A DNA stretch of 64,000 nucleotides, from positions 62,001 through 126,000 of the forward strand of contig NZ_JAPYPG010000005.1 of the NCBI RefSeq assembly GCF_029937755.1, given 5' to 3'. Made by a program: the position numbers and the translations under genes. This stretch comes from Henriciella sp. GTDB taxonomy: Bacteria > Pseudomonadota > Alphaproteobacteria > Caulobacterales > Hyphomonadaceae. Positions 53,780 to 62,428 of this stretch are shown piece by piece. The notes under the pieces were generated by a model. The model was not told where the DNA came from, did not search any database, and worked only from the letters and a program-made list of their open reading frames with translations. How positions within the stretch are numbered: the first letter of the stretch is position 1; each line of letters begins with the position of its first letter.

Positions 53780-54514
53780 GTGAAGCCCTCCTTGCACCTC
53801 TATATGCGCAGAATGACAGATTTTCCTTCCGTCGAATGGGCTGTGAGCCCGGCACCCGTGGATTACGAGGCCGCTCTGGCTTTCATGGAGCGGCGTGTGC
53901 GCGCGATTCGCGACACCGGAGCGCCTGAACTCGTCTGGCTTCTGGAACATCCCCCACTCTATACCGCCGGCACGAGTGCGAAGCCGGAAGACCTGAAGGA
54001 TGCGGCGCGCTTTCCTGTTTATGATGCGGGGCGCGGCGGGCAATACACCTATCACGGACCCGGCCAGCGGGTAGCCTATGTCATGCTGGACGTCGCCCAG
54101 CGCGGAAAGGATGTGCGCGACTTCGTGGCGAAGCTGGAAGCCTGGATCATCGAGGCGCTCGACCGGTTCAATGTGACAGGCGAGATCCGCGACGGCCGCG
54201 TCGGCGTCTGGGTCGACCGCACCCAACCGGGCGGCCCGATGCGCGAAGACAAGATTGCTGCGATCGGCCTGCGCCTGAAACGCTGGGTGAGTTTCCACGG
54301 CATCAGCCTGAACGTCGAACCGGACCTATCCCATTTTACCGGTATCACGCCTTGCGGGATTTCCGAGGACGGCCTCGGCGTCACCAGCCTGGTCGATCTC
54401 GGTCTGCCGGTGACGATGGAGGATGCCGACGACGCGCTGAAGGCAGCGTTCCGGAAAGTTTTCGCTTCGGGCCTTGTCGAGACCACCCCGCCTCTCAGCG
54501 AGGTTCAGGCATAG
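53780..54514 (+). CDS. lipB: Octanoyl-[acyl-carrier-protein]:protein N-octanoyltransferase
   Basis: 244 residues from GTG 53780 (AGAAGG 4 nt upstream); ATG 53804 or 53813 are alternatives. LipB signatures: [43 protein letters not shown] with the conserved His, [23 protein letters not shown] with the catalytic Lys, and [16 protein letters not shown] with the catalytic Cys. It transfers octanoate to lipoyl domains. The 3' end overlaps a convergent DUF805 gene by 10 bp. Confidence 0.95.
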   Translation: MKPSLHLYMRRMTDFPSVEWAVSPAPVDYEAALAFMERRVRAIRDTGAPELVWLLEHPPLYTAGTSAKPEDLKDAARFPVYDAGRGGQYTYHGPGQRVAYVMLDVAQRGKDVRDFVAKLEAWIIEALDRFNVTGEIRDGRVGVWVDRTQPGGPMREDKIAAIGLRLKRWVSFHGISLNVEPDLSHFTGITPCGISEDGLGVTSLVDLGLPVTMEDADDALKAAFRKVFASGLVETTPPLSEVQA

Positions 54515-55776
54515 GCGCCTTCCGGCTCCCACGGAATGACGTCCGGCGCGGGCCCGTATTCATTGTCCTCCGGATCATTCGGCTGAAGGCCGACCCAGAG
54601 GAAGAAAACAAGCGTTGTCACGCCGACCACAAGCGCCGCGAAGACATGAACCGCGAAGATCCAGCTCGGAGGGCTCGAAAAGCCACCGAAGCCCATGATC
54701 AGTAGTAGCTCAAGCAAGAGAACCCCGAACATCGCGACAAACGGGACAAGCTGGAGCCACCCAGTATGCCCCATATCGTGCAGACGCTTTGTGTATAGCG
54801 CAGCTGACATGGCGACCTGCGCGACAATGACGAGTAACGGGATCACCATGAAGACGGGACTGATCGCGGACAGGCCCATACCGATCCCGGCGAACAGGCC
54901 GCCCACGATGGCAAGGCCCACCACCCCGACCCAGAACCATTTGCGGCTGAGGCGCCCATGGAATGACGTAAGGGCAAAGACGAGCCCATCGCGCGGATAG
55001 ACCAGTTTCGGCATGTGGATCGGTGCGCGCGCGACCCACATCAGGCTCCAGATCGCAACCAATGCCGAAAGCGGGATCATGATCATCTGAATGGTCGGAA
55101 GCGCATTCTTGAGAACTGTTTCGGCCTTGGGACCCATGGGCTGGTCGAGAGTCTGGATACTGGGCGCGCCAGGGCCGCTACGGCCTTGACCTTGTTGCGT
55201 CGGCTGGGACTCAGCGCCCTCCTCACCACTGGCCTCGGCTTCCGCGGCCTTCGCTTCGGCTTCCTGCTTGGCTTTTTCTGCCTTTTCGCGCTGCTTCGCC
55301 CGGAAGGCATCGGGATTGGCAAGGTAGTCCTGACGCATTTCGAAGCGCTCGTCATACTGCGCCGATTGCTGACTGGCCGCGCCCATGAAAGCAACAACCG
55401 CAATGATCAGCGGGATCAGAGGGACGACGGCGAGCAGCTGTATCTTGCCGGCATCAAGCAAACGGCGTGAATGGATGACATAGGACAGCAGGGTCGTGGC
55501 GATGAATACAATGGGGGTCGCATAAACGCCGAACATACCGACAGGCTTCCCCTCGCCGCCGGCAGCGTTCAGCACGGCCGCAATGGTCCATGGACCAACG
55601 ATGATCATCAGCTGCAGCATGAAGAGCAGTGTCCATGCCCGCGTGAAGTGCAACTTCGGCGACGCCCCCAGCGGATTGAACAAGGTCTGCACCCAGTTCA
55701 TGTGGCGCGGCAGTTGGCGCTCATCCGTCAGCCATGGGCGTTTCGGGTCGAGCGCAGTCGAGCTTGAATCAGACAT
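54505..55776 (-). CDS. DUF805 membrane protein, double-module form with charged insert
   Basis: 423 residues. A C-terminal DUF805 module (about 270-410; [40 protein letters not shown]) is clear. The N-terminal half ([30 protein letters not shown]) looks like a diverged copy of the same module. Between them is a Lys/Glu/Ala coiled-coil ([24 protein letters not shown]) and a Gln/Gly/Pro-rich linker. DUF805 proteins are small membrane proteins of unknown role. It is 79 bp after a shorter DUF805 gene on the same strand. Confidence 0.85.
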   Translation of the reverse strand: MSDSSSTALDPKRPWLTDERQLPRHMNWVQTLFNPLGASPKLHFTRAWTLLFMLQLMIIVGPWTIAAVLNAAGGEGKPVGMFGVYATPIVFIATTLLSYVIHSRRLLDAGKIQLLAVVPLIPLIIAVVAFMGAASQQSAQYDERFEMRQDYLANPDAFRAKQREKAEKAKQEAEAKAAEAEASGEEGAESQPTQQGQGRSGPGAPSIQTLDQPMGPKAETVLKNALPTIQMIMIPLSALVAIWSLMWVARAPIHMPKLVYPRDGLVFALTSFHGRLSRKWFWVGVVGLAIVGGLFAGIGMGLSAISPVFMVIPLLVIVAQVAMSAALYTKRLHDMGHTGWLQLVPFVAMFGVLLLELLLIMGFGGFSSPPSWIFAVHVFAALVVGVTTLVFFLWVGLQPNDPEDNEYGPAPDVIPWEPEGAYA

Positions 55777-55855
55777 CCGGGAGGGCCTTCACGTTCTTAT
55801 CGAAAAACGGTTATACGCCCAATTCTAAATTTATCAATAAACGATAAGGAAAAAC

Positions 55856-56374
55856 TCAGCTGAAGTCGTCATACTCCGATCCCGGCACCGGACCATGCTT
55901 GTTGGTACGCGGTTCGGTTGCCAGTGACCCGACGATGAAACCGAGAATTGCATTGTTGACGACGGTCGTCAGGATCGACAGCGGCAACATGATTTCAGCG
56001 AGGCGCTCCTGCGCCTGCAGGAAGACATCAAACTCACCCTGCGCCAGACGCTCTGCCGCTTCGGCCTGAATAGCGCGGCCTTCCTCACCAAGGAAGATCG
56101 GTCCGAAAAACAGTCCTTCAATGAAGCTCAGCACCACGGCGGCGAGCCAGACAGCAATCACCCACCATCCGGTTGTACCAGCATCGTGAAAGCGCTTCGC
56201 GTAGACGCAGATATAGGGAAAAATCATCAGCAGGTTCAGCAGGCCGAACATGCTGCCCAGATAGACCGGTAGCGCCGTGATGATCACGGAGGCCACAGTC
56301 AGCACGACGAGGCCCTGCCAGAACCGGTTCTTCAGGATCCTGCCCTGCGGATTAAATAGCAGGTTTCCCATCAC
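55856..56374 (-). CDS. DUF805 membrane protein, short form
   Basis: 172 residues with an AAAGGAGG Shine-Dalgarno. FNPQGRILKNRFWQGLVVLTVAS and YAKRFHDAGTTGWWVIAVWLAAVVL are the DUF805 signature. A second charged segment (IQAEAAERLAQGEF) sits between helices. Function unknown. Tandem with the longer DUF805 gene; probably a duplication followed by growth of one copy. Confidence 0.85.
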   Translation of the reverse strand: MMGNLLFNPQGRILKNRFWQGLVVLTVASVIITALPVYLGSMFGLLNLLMIFPYICVYAKRFHDAGTTGWWVIAVWLAAVVLSFIEGLFFGPIFLGEEGRAIQAEAAERLAQGEFDVFLQAQERLAEIMLPLSILTTVVNNAILGFIVGSLATEPRTNKHGPVPGSEYDDFS

Positions 56375-56436
56375 AAGCCTCCTTTAGCCCCATAAGGGGC
56401 GTGTTAAGACGCGCCGGCCCTTACGGCAATTGCCGC

Positions 56437-58434
56437 CTATTCGAATTCGACCATCACTTCGTCGGCGGCAACGCTATCGCCCGCCCCGACATTGATCGTC
56501 TTGACCTTGCCGGTCGCTTCGGCGCGGATGATGTTCTGCATCTTCATCGCCTCAACGATACAGACTGCCTCGCCTTCCTCGACCTCCATGCCAAGCTCGA
56601 CATCGACCGAAACGACAAGCCCCGGCATCGGAGAAATGATCAGCTTGGATGTATCCGGCTTCGGCTTCTCCGGCAGGCGGGCATGCAGGCTCGCGGTCAG
56701 CGGCGTGCAAACGAGCGCGGTCACCGCCACACCCCGGTGGCGGAAGACGTAGCCTTCGGTCTTGTCGGCAAACTTCACCGCGAATGGTTCACCATCGAGG
56801 CGGCCTTCGAAAAGGTGGGTTCCGGGGCGCCAGTTTGTGACCAGCGTGTGGTTCTTGTCATCGACCCGGATGGTGGCTTCATGATCACCGAGATCAAGTT
56901 CGATCTCGTGATGGGTGTCTCCGAGAATGACGACCCAGTCCTTGCGCTGCGCACCGGGCTCGCTCATCCGGCCCGAAATCTGCTCGGCGCGACGGGCAAA
57001 AACGCCATGCACATAGGCTGCTGCCACGGTCAGGATCAGCGTCTGATAGTCGGTCGGCTCGGTCCCGTTGAAACCCTCGGGAAACTGCTCAGGGATGTAT
57101 TTCGTGGTGATATCGCCGGAGCGGAACCGCTCCTCGTCCATCACTGCGGCGACGAAGGGGATGTTGTCCTGGATGCCTTCGATATGGAAGCGGTCCAGCG
57201 CGGCAGCCTGAGTATCAAGCGCGGTATCCCGGTCCTTGCCGTGCGTCACGAGCTTCGCGATCATCGGGTCGTAGAACATCGAGATCTCGTCGCCCTCGCG
57301 GACACCGGAATCCATACGCACCGTGCCTTCGTTCAGCTTGCCCTCTTCGGGTGGATGGAAGCGTTTCAGCCGGCCGATGGACGGCAGGAACTTACGGTAC
57401 GGATCCTCGGCATAGACGCGGCTCTCCACCGCCCAGCCATTGATCTTGAGGTCGCTCTGCTTGATCGCAAGCTTCTCGCCAGCCGCGACGCGCAGCATCT
57501 GCTCCACAAGATCGACCCCCGTGATCATCTCGGTGACCGGGTGCTCCACCTGCAGGCGGGTGTTCATCTCGAGGAAGTAGAAGCTCTTGTCGACGCCTGA
57601 GGCAACAAATTCGACCGTGCCGGCACTGTCGTAGTTCACCGCCTTGGCCAGCGCGACAGCCTGCTCGCCCATCTTCTTGCGGGTCGCCTCGTCGAGAAGC
57701 GGGCTTGGCGCTTCCTCGATGACTTTCTGATTGCGCCGCTGGATCGAGCATTCGCGCTCGAACAGGTAGACGCAGTTGCCGTGCTTGTCGCCCATCACCT
57801 GGATTTCGATGTGACGCGGGCTTTCGATAAACTTTTCGATGAAGATACGGTCATCGCCGAAGGATGACTTGGCTTCGGCCTTCACCGCCGGGAAGCCTTC
57901 CTGGACTTCCTTGTCATTGTAAGCGACCCGGATGCCCTTGCCGCCGCCCCCGGCAGACGCCTTGATCATCACAGGATAACCAACGTCGTTGGAGACCTTT
58001 ACGGCCTCTTCTGTATCCTTGATCAGGCCCATATGGCCCGGCACCGTGGACACGCCGGCTTCGGCGGCCAGGTTCTTCGAGCTGATCTTGTCACCCATGG
58101 CCTCAATGGCATGCGGGTTCGGACCGATGAAGGTTATGCCTTCTTTTTCCAGCCGCCTGGCAAACTCCGGATTTTCCGAGAGGAAGCCGAAACCCGGATG
58201 GATGGCTTCCGCCCCGGTCTGCTTCACCGCATCGATGATCTTGTCCATCACGAGATAGGATTCGGACGCTGGTGGCGGACCGATATGAACCGCTTCATCC
58301 GCCATCTCGACAGCCATGGAAGCGGCATCGGCATCGGAATAGACAACGACTGTCTTCACGCCGAGGCGCTTGCAGGTCTTGATGACGCGAACCGCGATCT
58401 CACCGCGATTGGCGATCAGGATCTTCTTGAACAT
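56437..58434 (-). CDS. Propionyl-CoA carboxylase, biotin-containing alpha subunit
   Basis: 665 residues from ATG 58434 (AGGGGG 5 nt upstream). Biotin carboxylase motifs: LIANRGEIAVRVIKTCKRLG, KASAGGGGKGIRVAY, LFERECSIQRRNQKVIEEAPSP and EMNTRLQVEHPVTEMITGVDLVEQMLRVA. A mid domain (WVVILGDTHHEIELDLGDH) and a C-terminal biotin domain with EAMKMQ follow. The KxxEEAPSP and 'ITGVDLVEQML' forms and the BT-like middle domain fit propionyl-CoA carboxylase (PccA). It carboxylates propionyl-CoA from odd-chain fatty acids and Val/Ile/Met. The beta subunit gene is not in the window. Confidence 0.93.
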   Translation of the reverse strand: MFKKILIANRGEIAVRVIKTCKRLGVKTVVVYSDADAASMAVEMADEAVHIGPPPASESYLVMDKIIDAVKQTGAEAIHPGFGFLSENPEFARRLEKEGITFIGPNPHAIEAMGDKISSKNLAAEAGVSTVPGHMGLIKDTEEAVKVSNDVGYPVMIKASAGGGGKGIRVAYNDKEVQEGFPAVKAEAKSSFGDDRIFIEKFIESPRHIEIQVMGDKHGNCVYLFERECSIQRRNQKVIEEAPSPLLDEATRKKMGEQAVALAKAVNYDSAGTVEFVASGVDKSFYFLEMNTRLQVEHPVTEMITGVDLVEQMLRVAAGEKLAIKQSDLKINGWAVESRVYAEDPYRKFLPSIGRLKRFHPPEEGKLNEGTVRMDSGVREGDEISMFYDPMIAKLVTHGKDRDTALDTQAAALDRFHIEGIQDNIPFVAAVMDEERFRSGDITTKYIPEQFPEGFNGTEPTDYQTLILTVAAAYVHGVFARRAEQISGRMSEPGAQRKDWVVILGDTHHEIELDLGDHEATIRVDDKNHTLVTNWRPGTHLFEGRLDGEPFAVKFADKTEGYVFRHRGVAVTALVCTPLTASLHARLPEKPKPDTSKLIISPMPGLVVSVDVELGMEVEEGEAVCIVEAMKMQNIIRAEATGKVKTINVGAGDSVAADEVMVEFE

Positions 58435-58538
58435 GACTGCCCCCTGAAATAGCAGCAACTAAACACAATTCGGAGTGGCTTATAGCCCGCTCGCCGCCCT
58501 GTCCATCATCTGACCTTGCGTCAGCCATCAGAGTTTCT

Positions 58539-59012
58539 TCACTCGCCCTGATCTTCAGGCGATTTCGGAGTTGCGGCTTTCTCGAGACTGGCTTCGAACA
58601 TGCGGATCTTGCTGGAAATCGAGACAAGGAATGCCGTCGACCAGCCGATCAGCAGGAAACCGTTTGCTGATTCGGTGGCTCCGAGCAGGCGCCACGGCTC
58701 CGCCGGCAGGACATCGCCAAAGCCGACCGTCGTGAAGGCGGAGATGGAGAAGTAGAGCGCGTCATGCAGGTTGTCGAAACCACCCACCCAGAGAAACGCC
58801 GCAGTGTAGACCCAGATTTCGATCGCATGCAGCAGAAACAGCGAAAGCACGTAGACAATGATTGACGTTCCCTGCCCGATCTTGGTTTCCAGATGCGCGG
58901 GATGGAATCGTTGACGGCGCATGATGGCCGAGAGGACCACCAGCCCGCCAAGGTGGATCGTGTTGGTAATGACGACCAGAAGGGCGGCAATGCCGAGGAC
59001 CGTCGCCAGCAT
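58539..59012 (-). CDS. Two-TM potassium-type ion channel
   Basis: 157 residues from ATG 59012, 5 bp from the stop of the upstream gene. After an N-terminal helix and a further helix, the pore loop has FSISAFTTVGFGDVLP, the K+ selectivity filter TVGFGD, followed by an inner helix (LLIGWSTAFLVSISSKI). A short cytoplasmic tail has no ligand-binding domain. The protein should form a tetrameric K+ channel. The tight spacing implies co-translation with the TerB-like gene upstream. Confidence 0.88.
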   Translation of the reverse strand: MLATVLGIAALLVVITNTIHLGGLVVLSAIMRRQRFHPAHLETKIGQGTSIIVYVLSLFLLHAIEIWVYTAAFLWVGGFDNLHDALYFSISAFTTVGFGDVLPAEPWRLLGATESANGFLLIGWSTAFLVSISSKIRMFEASLEKAATPKSPEDQGE

Positions 59013-59016
59013 GTTG

Positions 59017-60012
59017 CTATGCCGCGTCCATAGCCTGCGTCGCCTCACGCAAGCCGCGCGCAAAGCCCGGCGCTTCAGACTTCAGCAGTTCGATCAAGGT
59101 GCGCTCGGCCGGACTGACCGTCTTGTCCCAGCCGAGACGACGCAAGAACCACTTGCTCTCTTCCTCGATAATCTGCTTGCCGGTCTTCGTGGCAACTTCC
59201 TTTGCCATATAGCGCGCCCGGGCTGCGGCCTCGGCATCGTAGCTCACCTTGTCGAACCATGAGCCGCTGGTGAAGGCATTCACCATCTTTGAGAAAAAAC
59301 CGCCCACGCTCGCCTTGTTGTCCTCAAGCCAGGCTTCGCGGGCCAGCGCATCGGCTTCGGTATCGGGTTCCGGGTGGGCGGCAGAGAGCAGGTGGTTGAG
59401 AATTGCCTTGGCAAAGACATTGTTCCAGCTCTTCGCATTTGGCGCTTCTGCAATGGCATCATTTGTCCGGAACAGCACAATGGCTTCATGCCGGCTGACC
59501 CAGAGGCCCGCTTCGCCTCCTGGCGCGGAGAGTATCCGCCGCATGCGCTCACTCATCGCTTCGTTGGCAACGCCGTTCTCGATGATCCTGTGCGAGATAG
59601 CCTCCAGACAGAAGCGTGAAAGTTCCTCCGGGGCCCCCTCCGCATAGCGTAGAAGCTCAAGCAGGAGATCAATTTCACTCTCGCTCTCGACATGTCCGTC
59701 GCGGCCGATGACCTTCATCAACCAACTGGCTTCATCGTCACTGATCCAGCCTTGGGGAGCTTCGCGCGTGAGCAGAAAGTCCTTAAGGGCCTCAATGAAA
59801 CGCTCGACCCAGACAGGGTCACGATCAGCCAGCTGCTCATTGAGACGGAACAATGCTTCGGCTTCTTCACGAGTTACCACACCGTCGCGATACACCTCGT
59901 TCACAATGCGCCGGGCTTCAGCTTCACCTATCTCGCCGAGATGGGCAATGCGCGCCATCAGGAGCTGCATCTCACTATCCATTCTATCCTCGGGGACCAC
60001 ATTCACAGACAT
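59017..60012 (-). CDS. Hypothetical protein, TerB/EF-hand-like repeats, coupled to a K+ channel gene
   Basis: 331 residues, soluble and helical. Repeating units of the type 'ARRIVNEVYRDGVVTREEAEALFRLNEQ' and 'DDEASWLMKVIGRDGHVESESEIDLLLELL' and 'SPAERTLIELLKSE' resemble TerB-like or degenerate EF-hand helical pairs. The residues normally needed for Ca2+ are only partly present. I do not recognise a defined family. The stop is 4 nt before the channel's start codon, so the product may act with or regulate the channel. Confidence 0.75.
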   Translation of the reverse strand: MSVNVVPEDRMDSEMQLLMARIAHLGEIGEAEARRIVNEVYRDGVVTREEAEALFRLNEQLADRDPVWVERFIEALKDFLLTREAPQGWISDDEASWLMKVIGRDGHVESESEIDLLLELLRYAEGAPEELSRFCLEAISHRIIENGVANEAMSERMRRILSAPGGEAGLWVSRHEAIVLFRTNDAIAEAPNAKSWNNVFAKAILNHLLSAAHPEPDTEADALAREAWLEDNKASVGGFFSKMVNAFTSGSWFDKVSYDAEAAARARYMAKEVATKTGKQIIEEESKWFLRRLGWDKTVSPAERTLIELLKSEAPGFARGLREATQAMDAA

Positions 60013-60094
60013 CGCCGTGAAGTATTACAGATATCGGTTTCCAGAGGGTTAGCGTGGTGCCCGCGACCGGGACAGGCCGCCTCGAGCAAGAAGC

Positions 60095-60526
60095 CTAGCG
60101 CATACGGATGAACTTGGAGAAGAGATAGAGCAGGTCGCGGGGCATGTCTGGACTCATCAGGACATCAATGGAATCATCCTTGCGAATAACCATCGTGGAA
60201 GACCCTTCATCGTCGTCCACGCGATGATAATTCATCGTCCATTCCGGGAAGGCACGCGCGCTGATCGGCTCACCGATAATCTGAGCCACTCCGTAATGAC
60301 GCTTGTCTTTGGCGATACGCGAATAGATATCGTTGACCTCTTCACGCGGCCCCTCGATCGCCTGCATGAAGCTCCGGCCATTATGCGCCAGGAAGCCGGT
60401 AAGGTAGCGCTCATCATTGTTTGACTGAGAGACGTTGAGGATGTCCTCAATGTCTTCGTCACTCAGCCCGTCTACCGCCGTGCTGACATAAACAAGACGA
60501 TACATTTCTTCCGGATCTTGCTTCAT
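60095..60526 (-). CDS. BLUF-domain blue-light photoreceptor
   Basis: 143 residues from ATG 60526; earlier in-frame sequence is not protein-like. The BLUF core is present: MYRLVYVSTAV (flavin-contacting Tyr), NVSQSNNDERYLTGFLAHNGRSFMQAIEG (Asn and Gln of the photocycle), YSRIAKDKRHYGVAQIIGEPISARAFPEWTMN (with the semi-conserved Trp). No output domain follows beyond about 30 residues, so it signals through a partner. It binds FAD and should respond to blue light. Confidence 0.92.
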   Translation of the reverse strand: MKQDPEEMYRLVYVSTAVDGLSDEDIEDILNVSQSNNDERYLTGFLAHNGRSFMQAIEGPREEVNDIYSRIAKDKRHYGVAQIIGEPISARAFPEWTMNYHRVDDDEGSSTMVIRKDDSIDVLMSPDMPRDLLYLFSKFIRMR

Positions 60527-60776
60527 GCCGGGACGCACTCCCTTAAAATTACCTGCGTCTGTCGGTGAAGGTAACCGGTCATAATTCCCCGTAAATTTCA
60601 AGACGGTACAAGTCTGACGTGTGAGATCTGTTTTTGATACGTTCCCGCAGGTCAGCACACGGGATTTTCCTTTCGCTGCGGTTCTGCGCGGTCGTGCATC
60701 ATGATAAGCAGATGCGATGAGCCCGACGGCAGCCAGCAACCGTCTGTCCGGTAACGCTCAGGAAAAGGGACATGCC

Positions 60777-61241
60777 ATGACCGTCCGAGTTGTATTCGCG
60801 CTTGCCAGCTTTGCATGCCTCCCTGGGACAGGAGCGGCCATCGCAGACGAGACGCCCGCCCGAACCCTGCTGGTCTGTGACGGCTGGTCCGCACGCTATA
60901 CTGACGATCCGGCCGTCGATTTCGAAGCGGGTCTCGAGGAGGCCGCCGTCACCGCCATGATCAAGGATGACCGTGTTGAAGGGGGAACCCTGCCACCGGC
61001 TCCGGAAGTCTTCGACGGGGAAGCATTTGCCCGAACCGGCAAGCCAGCTGTCCGCAAGACCAGTATCGATGATGACAATCTCGCTTACCGGATCCTGTCT
61101 GAGGGGCTGGCTGACAGCGTCACCTTTATGGGCCTGCAGACCGAAACCCCAACGCTTTACTGGCAGCGCTTGCGAACCCATGAGAACAGCCTGCACGAGA
61201 CCTTCATAACGGCAACCTGCACCTATCAAGACAGCGAGTAG
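60777..61241 (+). CDS. Hypothetical secreted protein, 154 aa
   Basis: Starts at ATG 60777 with AAGGGA 8 nt upstream. Signal peptide ending near AAIADE. The mature part starts LLVCDGWSARYTDD and ends ITATCTYQDSE, with two cysteines that could form a disulfide. No known domain. Its end lies 12 bp from the stop of the convergent SDR gene. Confidence 0.7.
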   Translation: MTVRVVFALASFACLPGTGAAIADETPARTLLVCDGWSARYTDDPAVDFEAGLEEAAVTAMIKDDRVEGGTLPPAPEVFDGEAFARTGKPAVRKTSIDDDNLAYRILSEGLADSVTFMGLQTETPTLYWQRLRTHENSLHETFITATCTYQDSE

Positions 61242-61253
61242 GCCGCCCCCGCC

Positions 61254-62261
61254 CTATCTGTCGAGGACCGCCTTGACCATCGGTCCGTAACCGGACCCAC
61301 CAAGCATGGCGAGCTGTTGCTGGGCAGAGACCTCATTGATCGGAACCTGCGGCTTGGCACGCGGATGGACCGGCCGGCGAAGTGGACGCGTACCCGCCGA
61401 CATCATCATGATCTCGGCGATTGCTCGCGGGACGTCCATCGGGTCGGTGTCCCCGCCGCCACCGCCACGTTCACCCATTCCGGCAGTAAGCTGCGGATAG
61501 CCTTCGAGCAGCGCTTCTGGGGTGCGTGCCTTGAGTTGGGCGGAATAGCGCGCGCCGTTCTCCCAAATCTCCGTTGGATAGCCGCCCGGCTGAATGATCG
61601 TAATGTCTATGCCCTTGGCCACGACCTCATAGGCCAACTGCTCGGAGAGGGCCTCCAGCGCAAATTTCGTCGGCGAATACTGTCCGAGTCCCGGAATGAT
61701 CACCCGGCCCAATTGCGAGGTCACATTGAAGACCTGGCCCTTCCCGGCCTTCCGCATCGCTGGCAGGACCGCGCGGATCATACGTTGAGGGCCGAACACG
61801 TTCGTATCGAACATGCGCCGGGTCGCCTCCATATCCATCACTTCGACCGGCGCGGACATCGCAATGCCCGCATTGTTGATCAAAACGTCCAGCTTTCCAC
61901 CCGTCGCTTCAAGCGCCTGGGCTACACCGGCTTCGACCTGTTCATCGGAGGTGACATCGATCTCGATCACCGTGATGTCGAGGTCTTCCGCCTCGGCCAG
62001 CGTTTTCAGTTCTTCCGCTTCAGGCCGGGGCATATCGCGCATGGTCGCAAAGACCTTAGCGCCGAGCCTGGCGTAGTGTTCAGCGCCAAGCCGGCCAAAG
62101 CCGGAAGAGGTACCGGTAATGAGGACGGACTTTCCACTGAGGCCATTACCGCTGCCAGCCCCGCCCTCCTGCGCCGAAGCGGCACCAGCCGACAGGGCCA
62201 TTGCGACCGCGCCGGCGCCCATCATCAGGTGACGGCGGCTGAGGTTGATGGTGTTGGACAT
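61254..62261 (-). CDS. Tat-exported short-chain dehydrogenase/reductase
   Basis: 335 residues from ATG 62261 (AGGAGG 6 nt upstream). A twin-arginine signal SRRHLMMGAGAVAMALSAGAASA is followed by a classical SDR: TGTSSGFG (cofactor loop), NNAG, active-site Ser in VTSQLG and YSPTK. A C-terminal Gly-rich extension (GERGGGGGDTDP) follows. Most SDRs are cytosolic; here the fold probably forms around NAD(P) before Tat export to the periplasm. Substrate unknown. Confidence 0.9.
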   Translation of the reverse strand: MSNTINLSRRHLMMGAGAVAMALSAGAASAQEGGAGSGNGLSGKSVLITGTSSGFGRLGAEHYARLGAKVFATMRDMPRPEAEELKTLAEAEDLDITVIEIDVTSDEQVEAGVAQALEATGGKLDVLINNAGIAMSAPVEVMDMEATRRMFDTNVFGPQRMIRAVLPAMRKAGKGQVFNVTSQLGRVIIPGLGQYSPTKFALEALSEQLAYEVVAKGIDITIIQPGGYPTEIWENGARYSAQLKARTPEALLEGYPQLTAGMGERGGGGGDTDPMDVPRAIAEIMMMSAGTRPLRRPVHPRAKPQVPINEVSAQQQLAMLGGSGYGPMVKAVLDR

Positions 62262-62428
62262 GTGGCGCCTCCTATTCGCTGGCCCACACTCTAGGCGAGA
62301 TGGCACGGCCTGTCATGACGCACTGCCCTCATCATTGCTCATGGAAGGCACGGAGCCTTGTGGCCTATGACGGATGCGGAATCAGGTCTTTTTGGCACTC
62401 GCGCACATGCGACCACGCTAGGCAGGTT

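Noticed and set aside
56401-57600. 399-residue open frame antisense to the propionyl-CoA carboxylase gene
   Set aside because: Shadow of the carboxylase with no domain or start signal; the His/Asp/Gly-rich composition is that of an antisense frame.
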